DNA of 64,000 nt from Flavobacteriaceae bacterium (lineage in GTDB: Bacteria; Bacteroidota; Bacteroidia; Flavobacteriales; Flavobacteriaceae): positions 1 to 64,000 of the forward strand of contig CANHRI010000007.1 of NCBI GenBank assembly GCA_947463515.1, in the 5' to 3' direction. Under the pieces are notes generated by a model. The model worked only from the letters and a program-made list of their open reading frames with translations. It searched no databases and was not told the DNA's origin. Numbering within the stretch: position 1 is the first letter of the stretch; each line of letters starts with the position of its first letter. A program made the position numbers and the translations under genes. Of this stretch, positions 48,751 to 57,854 are shown one piece after another.

Positions 48751-49152
48751 TTAAAAATTCGGCTTGCGACGATTTTGCTTGATTTCGGATTTGGATTTTT
48801 TGGCCGCCAAGCGTTCCATTTTGACACTGAAAGGGATGTTTGTCGCCTTACGAGGCTTGGGCACTTCAAGAGCTTGTGCCACCAATCGTAAGAGTTTTTT
48901 CTCGGCATTGGTTCGGTTTTTCAACTGGCTACGATCGGCTTCTGAGGTGATTTGCAACCAACCCTCGTTGGAAATTCGAGAAGCCAATTTTTCAAGAATA
49001 CGAACTTTTTCCTGAACATCAACCGCTTTAGAGGCTTGAACATCCCAAATCAACACGGCTTTGGAGGCCACTTTATTGACGTTTTGACCGCCAGCACCGC
49101 TGCTGCGTACCGCTTTAAATTGGAGTTCGGCTAGGAGTTGTGTCGCATTCAT
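48751..49152 (-). CDS. arfB: Alternative ribosome-rescue peptidyl-tRNA hydrolase ArfB-like
   Basis: AVRSSGAGGQNVNKVASKAVLIWDV GGQ motif and basic C-terminal tail. Confidence 0.92.
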   Translation of the reverse strand: MNATQLLAELQFKAVRSSGAGGQNVNKVASKAVLIWDVQASKAVDVQEKVRILEKLASRISNEGWLQITSEADRSQLKNRTNAEKKLLRLVAQALEVPKPRKATNIPFSVKMERLAAKKSKSEIKQNRRKPNF

Positions 49153-51272
49153 GAGCGGGGTTGATGGGCTGGTTTTAGTAAATCATTGACCGTTTTTACA
49201 GGATTAAAGGTTTCTAGAGGAACTTCCACAAAAAGGGTAATCCATTTGGCCATAGCGCCGTTCCACAACCCAGGCAATTCAAAGGCTTTCAGCGGACGAC
49301 CATCTTTGTTTTTCTCGACAATAAATCCGGTATGCGGATCCACAAATCGGGTTAGGTCAAAATTGCGCCCTTGAAAATCACGAATGCCACACACCAAGTC
49401 CACAGGGTTGAAATGGGTTGCTTGCTCCATAATGAAGCGCTGGTTTTTTTCAATTTGTGACGACTCTATGATTTGCAAAAACACACGTCCTTTCTGATCG
49501 CGTACCCAAAAAGGACCTCCCCCAGGTTCGCCTTCATTTTTAACCATCCCGCAAACTCGAATGGGTCGGTTGAGTGCTTCCATTAAATACTCAATCTTGC
49601 TTTCGCGGGTATATTTGGGGAAGTCTTCGCTGATTTCCATGAGCAGTTTCTGACTCACAAACTGGGCGATTTCATGGAGCATCTCGATGGTTACCTGATC
49701 TTGATGCAAGTATTTTAAATAGCGGAAAACGGTTTCTTGCACTTGCAATAAAATTCCCCCAAGAGCTTTTTTGTACAAAGCGATTTGGGTGGTGTAATTG
49801 TGCGCTACGTTGTCAATATTTTTTACAAAAACAATATCGGCGTTCAAGCAATTCATGTTTTGAATTAGTGCACCGTGCCCCCCAGGACGAAATACGATAG
49901 CATCATGCTTGTCGCGAAAGGGTTTTCCATCAGGGGTAAGGGCAATAACGTCGGTCGCTTTATCTTGGTAGGAATAGTTCACTTGAATGAATACCTCATG
50001 GGTCGCTTCAATTTTCGGCTTAACCGTTTCTACAATAGATTCAAATTGAGACTGATACTCCTCCGATACGGTAAAATGCACTTTTGATTTTCCATCAGCA
50101 TGGGCATAGAGCGCACACTCCAACAAATGTTCTTCAATAGGCGTAATACTTGCTCCGCCCTGTTGATGAAAAGGCAACACCCCTTTGGGTTTATTGGCAA
50201 AATCAAATTGCGGCGCCGTCATCAAGGTTTTAATAAAATAATAATGCTTCTCGTCGGTTGATAGAGAGTTAAAACTCGGGTACAAAGTTCGTGTCGTTTC
50301 AGTAACTTCCTTGAAAAAAGGGAATTTCTCAAGCGCGATTAAAAACAGGGCTAAGTCTTTATTTTTCGCGTGGTTGATGTAGGAGTTAATGGTATCCTTC
50401 CCGGGTTTAAAATCGTGCAAAAACTCGTTTAAGAATTTAAACATACGACTCGCAGCACCCGAGGCGGGAACGAATTTTTTAAGGCAATAGGTTTCTTTTT
50501 TTTGGTCAAAATACGTAGCGTAATACCGTGCTTCCTCTTCCGACAAGGCTTGAATGCCATCATCGATCGTGGCAGCGCGTTCCAATTGAATCTTGGGCAA
50601 GCCATTTTTTAGGATAGAAAATTGGTAGCGCAAGACATCCCAATCCATGTTTCGGGCTTGAATTTGCAAAAAGTCATGGGAAGTAAAGCCCCATAGTAAC
50701 GCTTTTTCCAGATCCAAAATCAGTTGCTTTACTAGGGCAACACGCGTAGTTATATCGCCACTAAGTTTGATATATGGTTTTTGATAGCGAATGAGTTGCT
50801 CTTCAAAAAACTGCAATGTTTCGGCGCGGTTATGGGGACGATCGCGGAGGTCATCGGGTTCCCAAGGCACGTCGATGTCGGTGAGAAAAATAAGGTCGTA
50901 TTTATGTTTTTTTGCCGCTTTTTCCAGCATGGGGTCTACGGCGCCATAGTACAATTCTCCAAACGCTTTGGTGACCAAAACCGTGGTATCACAAAACAAA
51001 AAACGGCGGGCTTCTTGCAATTTTTGATTCTCCAACTGGGTTTGTCCCACAGCAATGGGCAACAAATCATCAGGCTGACATAGTTCCCCTTTTTCATCCC
51101 ATTTTTCTTGCAGGTAATCCCGTGCAAATTCAGGAGCCCAAACGGTATCAAAATCGGCCGCCAACTGCCGAGCAAGAGTCGTTTTACCGGTTGATTCGGG
51201 ACCATAAAAAGCAATGCGTAAAACCGATTTCTCTAAGTTGAGGAGGGAGTATTGTTTAAGATTTTCTTCCAT
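49149..51272 (-). CDS. NadR-like P-loop kinase domain fused to a DUF4301 domain
   Basis: FYGPESTGKTTLARQLAADFDTVWAPEFARDYL followed, after ILDLEKALLW, by GFTSHDFLQIQARNMDWDVLRYQFSILKNGLPKIQLERAATIDDGI, DUF4301-like; start set at MEENLKQ. Confidence 0.8.
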   Translation of the reverse strand: MEENLKQYSLLNLEKSVLRIAFYGPESTGKTTLARQLAADFDTVWAPEFARDYLQEKWDEKGELCQPDDLLPIAVGQTQLENQKLQEARRFLFCDTTVLVTKAFGELYYGAVDPMLEKAAKKHKYDLIFLTDIDVPWEPDDLRDRPHNRAETLQFFEEQLIRYQKPYIKLSGDITTRVALVKQLILDLEKALLWGFTSHDFLQIQARNMDWDVLRYQFSILKNGLPKIQLERAATIDDGIQALSEEEARYYATYFDQKKETYCLKKFVPASGAASRMFKFLNEFLHDFKPGKDTINSYINHAKNKDLALFLIALEKFPFFKEVTETTRTLYPSFNSLSTDEKHYYFIKTLMTAPQFDFANKPKGVLPFHQQGGASITPIEEHLLECALYAHADGKSKVHFTVSEEYQSQFESIVETVKPKIEATHEVFIQVNYSYQDKATDVIALTPDGKPFRDKHDAIVFRPGGHGALIQNMNCLNADIVFVKNIDNVAHNYTTQIALYKKALGGILLQVQETVFRYLKYLHQDQVTIEMLHEIAQFVSQKLLMEISEDFPKYTRESKIEYLMEALNRPIRVCGMVKNEGEPGGGPFWVRDQKGRVFLQIIESSQIEKNQRFIMEQATHFNPVDLVCGIRDFQGRNFDLTRFVDPHTGFIVEKNKDGRPLKAFELPGLWNGAMAKWITLFVEVPLETFNPVKTVNDLLKPAHQPRS

Positions 51273-51853
51273 TCGATGTAGGCTAAAACGGCCAAAACCG
51301 TGAATAGTAAATATTGTAAGGAGAGCATACCGAGTCCGCGGTAGGCAAACAAGGGTACAGCGATGCAATCTCCAATAATCCAAAGGGTCCAATTTTCAAT
51401 TTTTTTTAACGCCATGTACCACATCGCGGTAAAAAATAACCCTGAAGTAAAAATATCAATATAATTGGGAATTTCAAGGGTATAATCAAAAATTTGGTAG
51501 ACGCCATAGGTAACCAAAAGCGTGAAAACAAACAATCCGATACCGATGATTTTCTCGTTAACGGTGGTGCGTGAAATGGGCAATGGACCCGAGATAGTAC
51601 CCTTAGACCAGCGGTACCAGCCGTAAACACTCATGATGGAGTAATAGACATTGATGGTCATGTCACCGAAATACTGCGCTTGGTACAACAAATAGACGGT
51701 GATAACGGTAGAAATGAGTCCGGTGGGGTACACCCAAATATTTTCCTTCTTCGCAAAATACACGCTCAAAATACCGCTGACAAAAGCCAAAAACTCCAAA
51801 GTAATTTGGAGTGCCGAGGCATTTTCATACGCTTTTAAAAAGAAATCGAACAT
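51233..51853 (-). CDS. pnuC: PnuC-family transporter
   Basis: 206 aa; VYFAKKENIWVYPTGLISTVITVYLLYQAQYFGDMTINVYYSIMSVYGWYRW. Confidence 0.92.
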   Translation of the reverse strand: MFDFFLKAYENASALQITLEFLAFVSGILSVYFAKKENIWVYPTGLISTVITVYLLYQAQYFGDMTINVYYSIMSVYGWYRWSKGTISGPLPISRTTVNEKIIGIGLFVFTLLVTYGVYQIFDYTLEIPNYIDIFTSGLFFTAMWYMALKKIENWTLWIIGDCIAVPLFAYRGLGMLSLQYLLFTVLAVLAYIEWKKILNNTPSST

Positions 51854-51930
51854 AGTTTTGGGTTGGAGGGTAAAAGTACGGATTCTCCACAGAAAACGAA
51901 GTTATGCTTTTGTAAAATGACCGTTTGAAT

Positions 51931-52647
51931 TTATAAGGCTTTAAAAAAATGGGGATTTTCCTCAAAGGCGGTTCCAATCACCACCATAGTAGCGCCTGCT
52001 TGGTGGGCCGCCTGAATTTGGGAAAAGGAACGAATACCGCCCCCTACAATTAACGGTATCGCTAAGGTTTGGGCTACCGTGGTAATCATTTCGAGCGGCA
52101 CAGCGTGTTGCGCCCCACTCCCCGCTTCCAAATAAATCAGTTTTTTACCCAAGAGTTGGCCCGCGAGTGCAGTCATTGCTGCGTGTTGGGGATTATTTCG
52201 CGCCAAAGGTAGCGTACCACTCACGCGTTGCACAGCGGTTTCGGCACCGCTTTCAATGAGGAGATAGCCGGTAGGCAGAATTTCTAAATTGGAATGGTGC
52301 AACAGTGGCGCGGCTTTTACTTGTTGTTCAATTAAGTACTCGGGGTTGCGGCCGGAGAGCAGCGATAAAAACAAAATTCCGTCGGCGGCTTCGGTGATTT
52401 GGGCATAATCGCCCGGAAATAAGAGTACGGGTAAACCCGATGTTTTTTTGAGTTGGAGCACCAATTCCTCCAAATGCGGCCCTTGAAATGTGCTGCCGCC
52501 CACGAGCAAATGCGTCACGGGCGTTTCCTTTAACTGCGCGCACAACGCAACGGCTTGATCGGGTTGGGTTTTCTCGGGATCAATGAGTACCGCCAACAAG
52601 CGCTGTTGGTTTTGGTAGGCCGTAAAAAGGGAGTCGTATACCTTCAT
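51931..52647 (-). CDS. Geranylgeranylglyceryl phosphate synthase family (PcrB-like)
   Basis: LLAVLIDPEKTQPDQAV, LLVGGSTFQG, FLSLLSGRNPEYLIEQQ, GSGAQHAV, PLIVGGGIRSFSQIQAAHQAGATMVVIGTAFEE. Confidence 0.92.
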   Translation of the reverse strand: MKVYDSLFTAYQNQQRLLAVLIDPEKTQPDQAVALCAQLKETPVTHLLVGGSTFQGPHLEELVLQLKKTSGLPVLLFPGDYAQITEAADGILFLSLLSGRNPEYLIEQQVKAAPLLHHSNLEILPTGYLLIESGAETAVQRVSGTLPLARNNPQHAAMTALAGQLLGKKLIYLEAGSGAQHAVPLEMITTVAQTLAIPLIVGGGIRSFSQIQAAHQAGATMVVIGTAFEENPHFFKAL

Positions 52648-53276
52648 TAGGATTCAAAAACGCACACAAAGATATAGTCTTCGCGTTGAATAAATTGTAC
52701 CGGGAATAATTCCGTTCGGTGCTTAAAGTCCAAACGCGCCACCGTGGCTCCCTCGGCAGGATCAAAGGGTTGCTCACTGATATGGCTAGGGTAACTGATG
52801 CCTTTTTCGTTTTTGATTTTGAACACCGCTTCTTTGATACTCCAAATGATGGTGGCTTTTTGGAGTTGTTCGGCAAGCGACAAGCCTGATAGGTGCGTAT
52901 CAACATCCATAAAACGGGGGGCTATTTTGAGGACTTTAGGCCGCATCGCTTCAACGTCGAGACCGAGGTTTTCGTTACTGATGGCTACCGCAGCAAACCC
53001 ATGGGAATGGGAAATCGAAACATATTGCCCGTGAGACAAATGGGGTTTTCCACTGGTATCGTAACTGAGATCTGCATCGGAAAATCCGAGGTGCTGCAAC
53101 AAATGCCGCACGGCTAGGAATCCTTTTTGGTGAACTTCCGATTTGAGTTTGTGTAACCGAATCAAGGAATGATCCTGTAGGGGAACTCCGGCAATCAAAC
53201 TGTCTAAGGGCTCCTCAATTTTCCAGAGGTGCAATTGGGTTTGGGGACGGATGGGTATGGTTTCGTAAAATGGCAT
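52647..53276 (-). CDS. 4'-phosphopantetheinyl transferase superfamily protein
   Basis: ISHSHGFAAVAISNENLGLDVEAMRPKVLKIAPRFM...IIWSIKEAVFKI; start uncertain (53276 or 53381). Confidence 0.85.
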   Translation of the reverse strand: MPFYETIPIRPQTQLHLWKIEEPLDSLIAGVPLQDHSLIRLHKLKSEVHQKGFLAVRHLLQHLGFSDADLSYDTSGKPHLSHGQYVSISHSHGFAAVAISNENLGLDVEAMRPKVLKIAPRFMDVDTHLSGLSLAEQLQKATIIWSIKEAVFKIKNEKGISYPSHISEQPFDPAEGATVARLDFKHRTELFPVQFIQREDYIFVCVFES

Positions 53277-53531
53277 TTGTGCAGTATATCCTAGCCCCGA
53301 TAGTAGTGGAAATCCTTTTTGGGGTGGGAGTAACGGCGTGAATTCGATACCTTTGACCTCATCACCCCAAAAAGATTGCAACGGATAGCGGGAAATAGCT
53401 CCTTATTATTTTTCTGATTATTAGCGGGTTAAATCGGATTAACGATTCATAAAATTACATTAAAGTTTTTTATTTCGAAACTTAGTTTGTAATTTTGCAC
53501 CCTCAAATATAAACACAAATATACACAATAC

Positions 53532-54848
53532 ATGAGTACGAAAACTGTGCCTTACGTGGCGTACAAAGTTAAAGACATTTCCCTAGCTGCTTGGGGACGT
53601 AAAGAAATTGAATTGGCTGAAGCGGAAATGCCAGGATTAATGGCATTGCGTGAAGAATACGGTGCTTCGCAACCGTTGAAAGGAGCGCGCATCGCAGGAT
53701 GTTTGCACATGACCATTCAAACAGCGGTTTTGATTGAAACCTTGAAAGCCTTGGGCGCTGAAGTAACTTGGTCTTCGTGTAACATTTTCTCTACGCAAGA
53801 TCACGCTGCTGCTGCGATTGCTGCGGCGGGTATCCCAGTATATGCATGGAAAGGAATGAACGAGGAAGAATTCGACTGGTGTATTGAGCAAACCTTATTC
53901 TTTGGTGAAGACCGTCAACCGTTGAACATGATTTTGGATGATGGTGGAGATTTAACCAATATGGTATTTGACCGTTACCCAGAGTTAATTGGCAACATCA
54001 AAGGTTTGTCGGAAGAGACAACGACAGGGGTTCACCGTTTGTACGAGCGTATGAAAAACGGTACGTTACATATGCCTGCCATCAACGTAAACGACTCGGT
54101 TACAAAATCAAAATTTGACAACAAATACGGCTGTAAAGAATCGGCTGTAGATGCGGTTCGTCGTGCTACCGATATCATGTTGGCTGGAAAACGCGTGGTA
54201 GTTTGTGGCTACGGTGACGTAGGTAAAGGTACAGCAGCTTCATTCCGTGGAGCGGGTTCGATTGTTACGGTTACTGAAATCGATCCAATCTGTGCGTTAC
54301 AAGCGGCTATGGACGGATTTGAAGTGAAAAAATTGGATACGGTGATCGCAACAGCAGATATCGTAATCACGACTACAGGGAACAAAGATATCGTAGTAGG
54401 TCGTCACTTCGAGAACATGAAAGACAAAACGATTGTATGTAATATCGGACACTTTGATAACGAAATCGACATGGCGTGGTTGAACGCGAACTATGGCGAA
54501 ACCAAAATCGAAATCAAACCCCAAGTGGACAAATACAACGTAAACGGGAAAGACATCATCATCTTGGCTGAAGGTCGTTTAGTGAACTTAGGTTGTGCTA
54601 CAGGTCACCCTAGCTTTGTAATGAGTAACTCGTTTACCAACCAAACGTTGGCACAAATCGAATTGTGGAACAACAGCGCGAACTACAAAAACGAAGTGTA
54701 CATGTTACCGAAACATTTGGATGAAAAAGTAGCGGCATTACACTTGGCGAAATTAGGCGTGGAGTTGGAAACCTTAAACCACGAACAAGCCGAATACATC
54801 GGAGTTCAAGTAGAAGGGCCGTACAAGCCTGAGTACTACAGATACTAA
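53532..54848 (+). CDS. ahcY: Adenosylhomocysteinase
   Basis: 438 aa; [47 protein letters not shown]; ending [10 protein letters not shown]. Confidence 0.98.
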   Translation: MSTKTVPYVAYKVKDISLAAWGRKEIELAEAEMPGLMALREEYGASQPLKGARIAGCLHMTIQTAVLIETLKALGAEVTWSSCNIFSTQDHAAAAIAAAGIPVYAWKGMNEEEFDWCIEQTLFFGEDRQPLNMILDDGGDLTNMVFDRYPELIGNIKGLSEETTTGVHRLYERMKNGTLHMPAINVNDSVTKSKFDNKYGCKESAVDAVRRATDIMLAGKRVVVCGYGDVGKGTAASFRGAGSIVTVTEIDPICALQAAMDGFEVKKLDTVIATADIVITTTGNKDIVVGRHFENMKDKTIVCNIGHFDNEIDMAWLNANYGETKIEIKPQVDKYNVNGKDIIILAEGRLVNLGCATGHPSFVMSNSFTNQTLAQIELWNNSANYKNEVYMLPKHLDEKVAALHLAKLGVELETLNHEQAEYIGVQVEGPYKPEYYRY

Positions 54849-54878
54849 AAAATTTAGATTTTAGAATTTAAAATAATC

Positions 54879-54911
54879 AAAAGTCGTTTCTTCGTTGAGA
54901 CGACTTTTTTT
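54879..54911 (+). terminator. Intrinsic terminator of ahcY
   Basis: AAAGTCGTTTCTTCGTTGAGACGACTTTTTTT. Confidence 0.85.
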
Positions 54912-54936
54912 ATGGCGTTCCCCCCGATGAAGAATA

Positions 54937-55027
54937 CAGCTTCAATACGCGTTGGGTTGTCGGGGGTCAGGCTTTCCGCTGTATCTCCCTAAGGATCGGG
55001 AGGATGCCGCTTCAATCCTTAACGCGA
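54937..55027. repeat. Flavobacterial-type dispersed intergenic palindromic element
   Basis: ACGCGTTGGGTTGTCGGGGGTCAGGCTTTCCGCTGTATCTCCCTAAGGATCGGGAGGATGCCGCTTCAATCCTTAACGCG with outer CGCGTT/AACGCG arms and inner CTCCC/GGGAG hairpin. Confidence 0.65.
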
Positions 55028-55117
55028 AGAGAGGCAAGAAGAAAGAGAAAAGAAGCAAGAGAAAAGAAGCAAGAAAAAGAGAAAAGAGAAAGCCAATGCA
55101 AAACACTGGCTTTTCTA

Positions 55118-55171
55118 TTATAGGGTTTCTTTCAACCCTTTGTAAAATTCATTTTGCCAAACGATGGCGTT
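55118..55171 (-). pseudogene. Displaced second copy of the S9 peptidase 3' end (NAIVWQNEFYKGLKETL-stop)
   Basis: Aligns to 55851-55904, about 48/54 nt identical, same frame, ends in a stop. Confidence 0.9.
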
Positions 55172-55178
55172 TGTCCAA

Positions 55179-55529
55179 TTAAAAATCATCTTTATCCAAA
55201 ATGGCTTGTACCTTAACTTTCAATTCGGGTAAATTAATTTTGACTACATTCCATATCGTGAAATCATCAATACCAAAATATTCATGAATAACTAAATTTC
55301 GTAATCCAATAATTCTCGCCCAAGGTATTTCTGGATGATTTAAAAGTAAATTTTGTGATAATCTATTACAAGCTTCTCCGATAATTTCAAGCTGCCTTAA
55401 GGTTGCATTAAACATCATTGAATTTTTTACAAAATGATCCAAATCGGCATCTTGAATATAGTTTTCTATTTCAGTTATTGCGTCCATGACATGAAGCAAT
55501 CGAACTTTATCCCCTAACCTATCTTGCAT
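55179..55529 (-). CDS. HEPT-domain protein (HepT-like)
   Basis: 116 aa DUF86/HepT-like; NATLRQLEIIGEACNRLS...WARIIGLRNLVIHEYFGID. Confidence 0.92.
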   Translation of the reverse strand: MQDRLGDKVRLLHVMDAITEIENYIQDADLDHFVKNSMMFNATLRQLEIIGEACNRLSQNLLLNHPEIPWARIIGLRNLVIHEYFGIDDFTIWNVVKINLPELKVKVQAILDKDDF

Positions 55530-55812
55530 AAATTAATTTTTTCTCTTTATCCACGATGGGTTTGATGTATTTTGACAAACCTCGTTCAGAAACTAAATCT
55601 ACTTTTTTGGATAGTAGTTCTTGTAAATCCAATTGCATCTGAATAAATTCTAAACCAATGGGCTGGGAATAATCTAACTCAACCAACAAATCAATATCAC
55701 TAGAATCATTTTCTAAATCTTTACTATAAGACCCAAAAAGGTAGGCTTTCAAAACAGGTTGTTTCGAAAAAAAATTCTGTATAATATTGATTTGATTGCT
55801 GTTAAGACTCAT
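55519..55812 (-). CDS. MNT-domain minimal nucleotidyltransferase (MntA-like)
   Basis: LKAYLFGSYSKDLENDSSDIDLLVELD: GS...DxD nucleotidyltransferase motif; overlaps the HEPT gene by 11 bp. Confidence 0.92.
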   Translation of the reverse strand: MSLNSNQINIIQNFFSKQPVLKAYLFGSYSKDLENDSSDIDLLVELDYSQPIGLEFIQMQLDLQELLSKKVDLVSERGLSKYIKPIVDKEKKLIYAR

Positions 55813-55850
55813 CTTCAAAGTGTTTGAACAAAATTAATCAAAAAAAACAT

Positions 55851-57755
55851 CTATAACGTCTCTTTCAACCATTTGTAAAATTCATTTTGCCACACGATGG
55901 CGTTTTGGGGTTTTAGCACCCAGTGGTTTTCATCGGGGAAGTACAAAAACCGACTCTTAATGCCTTTCAATTGAGCCGCTTGGAAAGCTTCTTGTCCTTG
56001 TCCAATCGGTACGCGGTAGTCCTTGCCTCCTTGAATGATCAAAATCGGCGTATTCCAGTTGTTCACGAAGTTAATCGGGTTAAACTGACTGAACGTTTTC
56101 TGTGCTGCAGCATTGTCTTTTTCCCAATAGGGTCCGCCGTGGTCCCAATTGGTAAAGAAAACTTCTTCGGTGGTACCGTACATACTTTCTAAGTTAAACA
56201 CCCCACAATGGGAAATAAACGTTTTGAAACGGTTGTTGTGAATTCCGGCCAAATAAAACACCGAATACCCTCCATAACTCGCTCCTACCGCTCCCAAACG
56301 GGCTTTGTCGACATAGGCTTCTTTGGAAACATCATCAATGGCTGACAAATAATCTTGCATCACTTGCCCGCCCCAATCTTTGGAGATTTGTTCGTTCCAA
56401 GCGACGCCATGACCGTGCATTCCACGTCGGTTGGGCGCCACCACGATATAGCCTTGCGAAGCCATCAACGAAAAATTCCAACGGAACGAATACGACTGGG
56501 TCAGCGGTGACTGGGGTCCGCCCTGGCAATACAACAAGGCGGGGTATTTTTTGGTCGCATCAAAATTGGGCGGTAAAATCACCCACACCAACATTTTCTT
56601 ATTATCGGTAGTGGTCACATAGCGACGCTCGAATTTGGGTAAGTTCAAACTCGCATAGGCCGCATCATTCACATGCGTCACTTGATTCCACGCTTTCGAT
56701 TTTAAATCATAGGTATACACCTCAGCGGCATGATTCATGTCGGTGCGCGTCACCACTACTTTAGTTCCTGAAAACCCAATGATATCGGCTACATCAAAGT
56801 CGCCGTTGGTCACTTGTTTCACGGTTACCGCAATTTTGGTTAGCCCCGGATAGTTCACTTCAAACAGTTGTTTTGTACCGTCGATAGCGGCCACAAAATA
56901 GATTTTTTTTCCATCTGGAGCCCACATGAAGTTATCGACACTGCCGTCCCAAGCGGCGGTTAAATTCACTTTTACTTGATCGTTGATACGAACAATGATA
57001 TCATTTTTGTCGGCTTCATAGCCGTCGCGTTGCATTTGTAAATAGGCCAAAACCCCTTGTGCTGAAAACGCCGGATTGGTGTCGTATCCTAAATTCCCTT
57101 CGGTGAGGTTACGGGTGGTTTTGGTTTCGATGTTATACTCGTACAAATCGGTATTGGTCGAAATCGCATAGGCGGTTCCTGCTTTCTTTTTACACACATA
57201 AATAATGGTGTTGTTGGGTGACCAAATATAGTCTTCTTCTCCCCCGTGTGGTTTTTGGGGTGCGTCAAAAGGTTCGCCCGCCATAATATCAAACGGTGTG
57301 GCCTTAGGGTCGTTTGCATCGGCAAAATACACGTGGTTGTGGGTACCGTCGTTCCAAGTATCCCAGTGGCGGTAATCGAGTCCGTTGTAGACTTGCGCTG
57401 TAGACTTATCCAGTTCGGGATAAAAGTCTTTTCCTAAAACCTTTTCAACTTTGGTTTCTTTTGAAGACAACAAATACTTCCCATTGGGCGATAGATTCCG
57501 GTTGGCCACCAGTGCTTCTGCATTTTGAACCTCGGTAGCGGTTCCGCCAGCAACGGGAACTGTAAAGTATTTTGATGACGATTTATTTTCGGCCACAGAA
57601 GGCGTTGAAACTTTATATACTATCGTTTGTCCGTCTTTGGTTAAACCCAAAACGGAAACGCGCCCTAGTTTCCAGAGCATATCTGGAGTTAGGGCTTGCG
57701 CACTTGCTGCAACACTCATAAGACTTAAGATTACAATGCCAATTTTTTTATTCAT
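55851..57755 (-). CDS. S9-family prolyl oligopeptidase-like peptidase
   Basis: GAVGASYGGYSVFYLAG nucleophile elbow; PDENHWV catalytic His region; WD40-like N-terminal beta-propeller. Confidence 0.93.
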   Translation of the reverse strand: MNKKIGIVILSLMSVAASAQALTPDMLWKLGRVSVLGLTKDGQTIVYKVSTPSVAENKSSSKYFTVPVAGGTATEVQNAEALVANRNLSPNGKYLLSSKETKVEKVLGKDFYPELDKSTAQVYNGLDYRHWDTWNDGTHNHVYFADANDPKATPFDIMAGEPFDAPQKPHGGEEDYIWSPNNTIIYVCKKKAGTAYAISTNTDLYEYNIETKTTRNLTEGNLGYDTNPAFSAQGVLAYLQMQRDGYEADKNDIIVRINDQVKVNLTAAWDGSVDNFMWAPDGKKIYFVAAIDGTKQLFEVNYPGLTKIAVTVKQVTNGDFDVADIIGFSGTKVVVTRTDMNHAAEVYTYDLKSKAWNQVTHVNDAAYASLNLPKFERRYVTTTDNKKMLVWVILPPNFDATKKYPALLYCQGGPQSPLTQSYSFRWNFSLMASQGYIVVAPNRRGMHGHGVAWNEQISKDWGGQVMQDYLSAIDDVSKEAYVDKARLGAVGASYGGYSVFYLAGIHNNRFKTFISHCGVFNLESMYGTTEEVFFTNWDHGGPYWEKDNAAAQKTFSQFNPINFVNNWNTPILIIQGGKDYRVPIGQGQEAFQAAQLKGIKSRFLYFPDENHWVLKPQNAIVWQNEFYKWLKETL

Positions 57756-57804
57756 AATTCGTAATAATTAGTTTGTGGGAATTTAAGATTCCGCCTTAAA
57801 AGTA

Positions 57805-57836
57805 ATAAAAAAACCACTCCGAAGAGTGGTCTTTTT
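57805..57836 (-). terminator. Terminator hairpin between reprolysin and S9 peptidase genes
   Basis: AAAAAAACCACTCCGAAGAGTGGTCTTTTT; upstream gene is on the minus strand (U-run sense supports either strand). Confidence 0.65.
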
Positions 57837-57854
57837 GGAATTGAAAAACGGATA

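Noticed and set aside
53400-53531. SAH or SAM riboswitch upstream of ahcY
   Set aside because: No conserved riboswitch core recognised; the spacer is AT-rich with only a TAATTTTG -7 element
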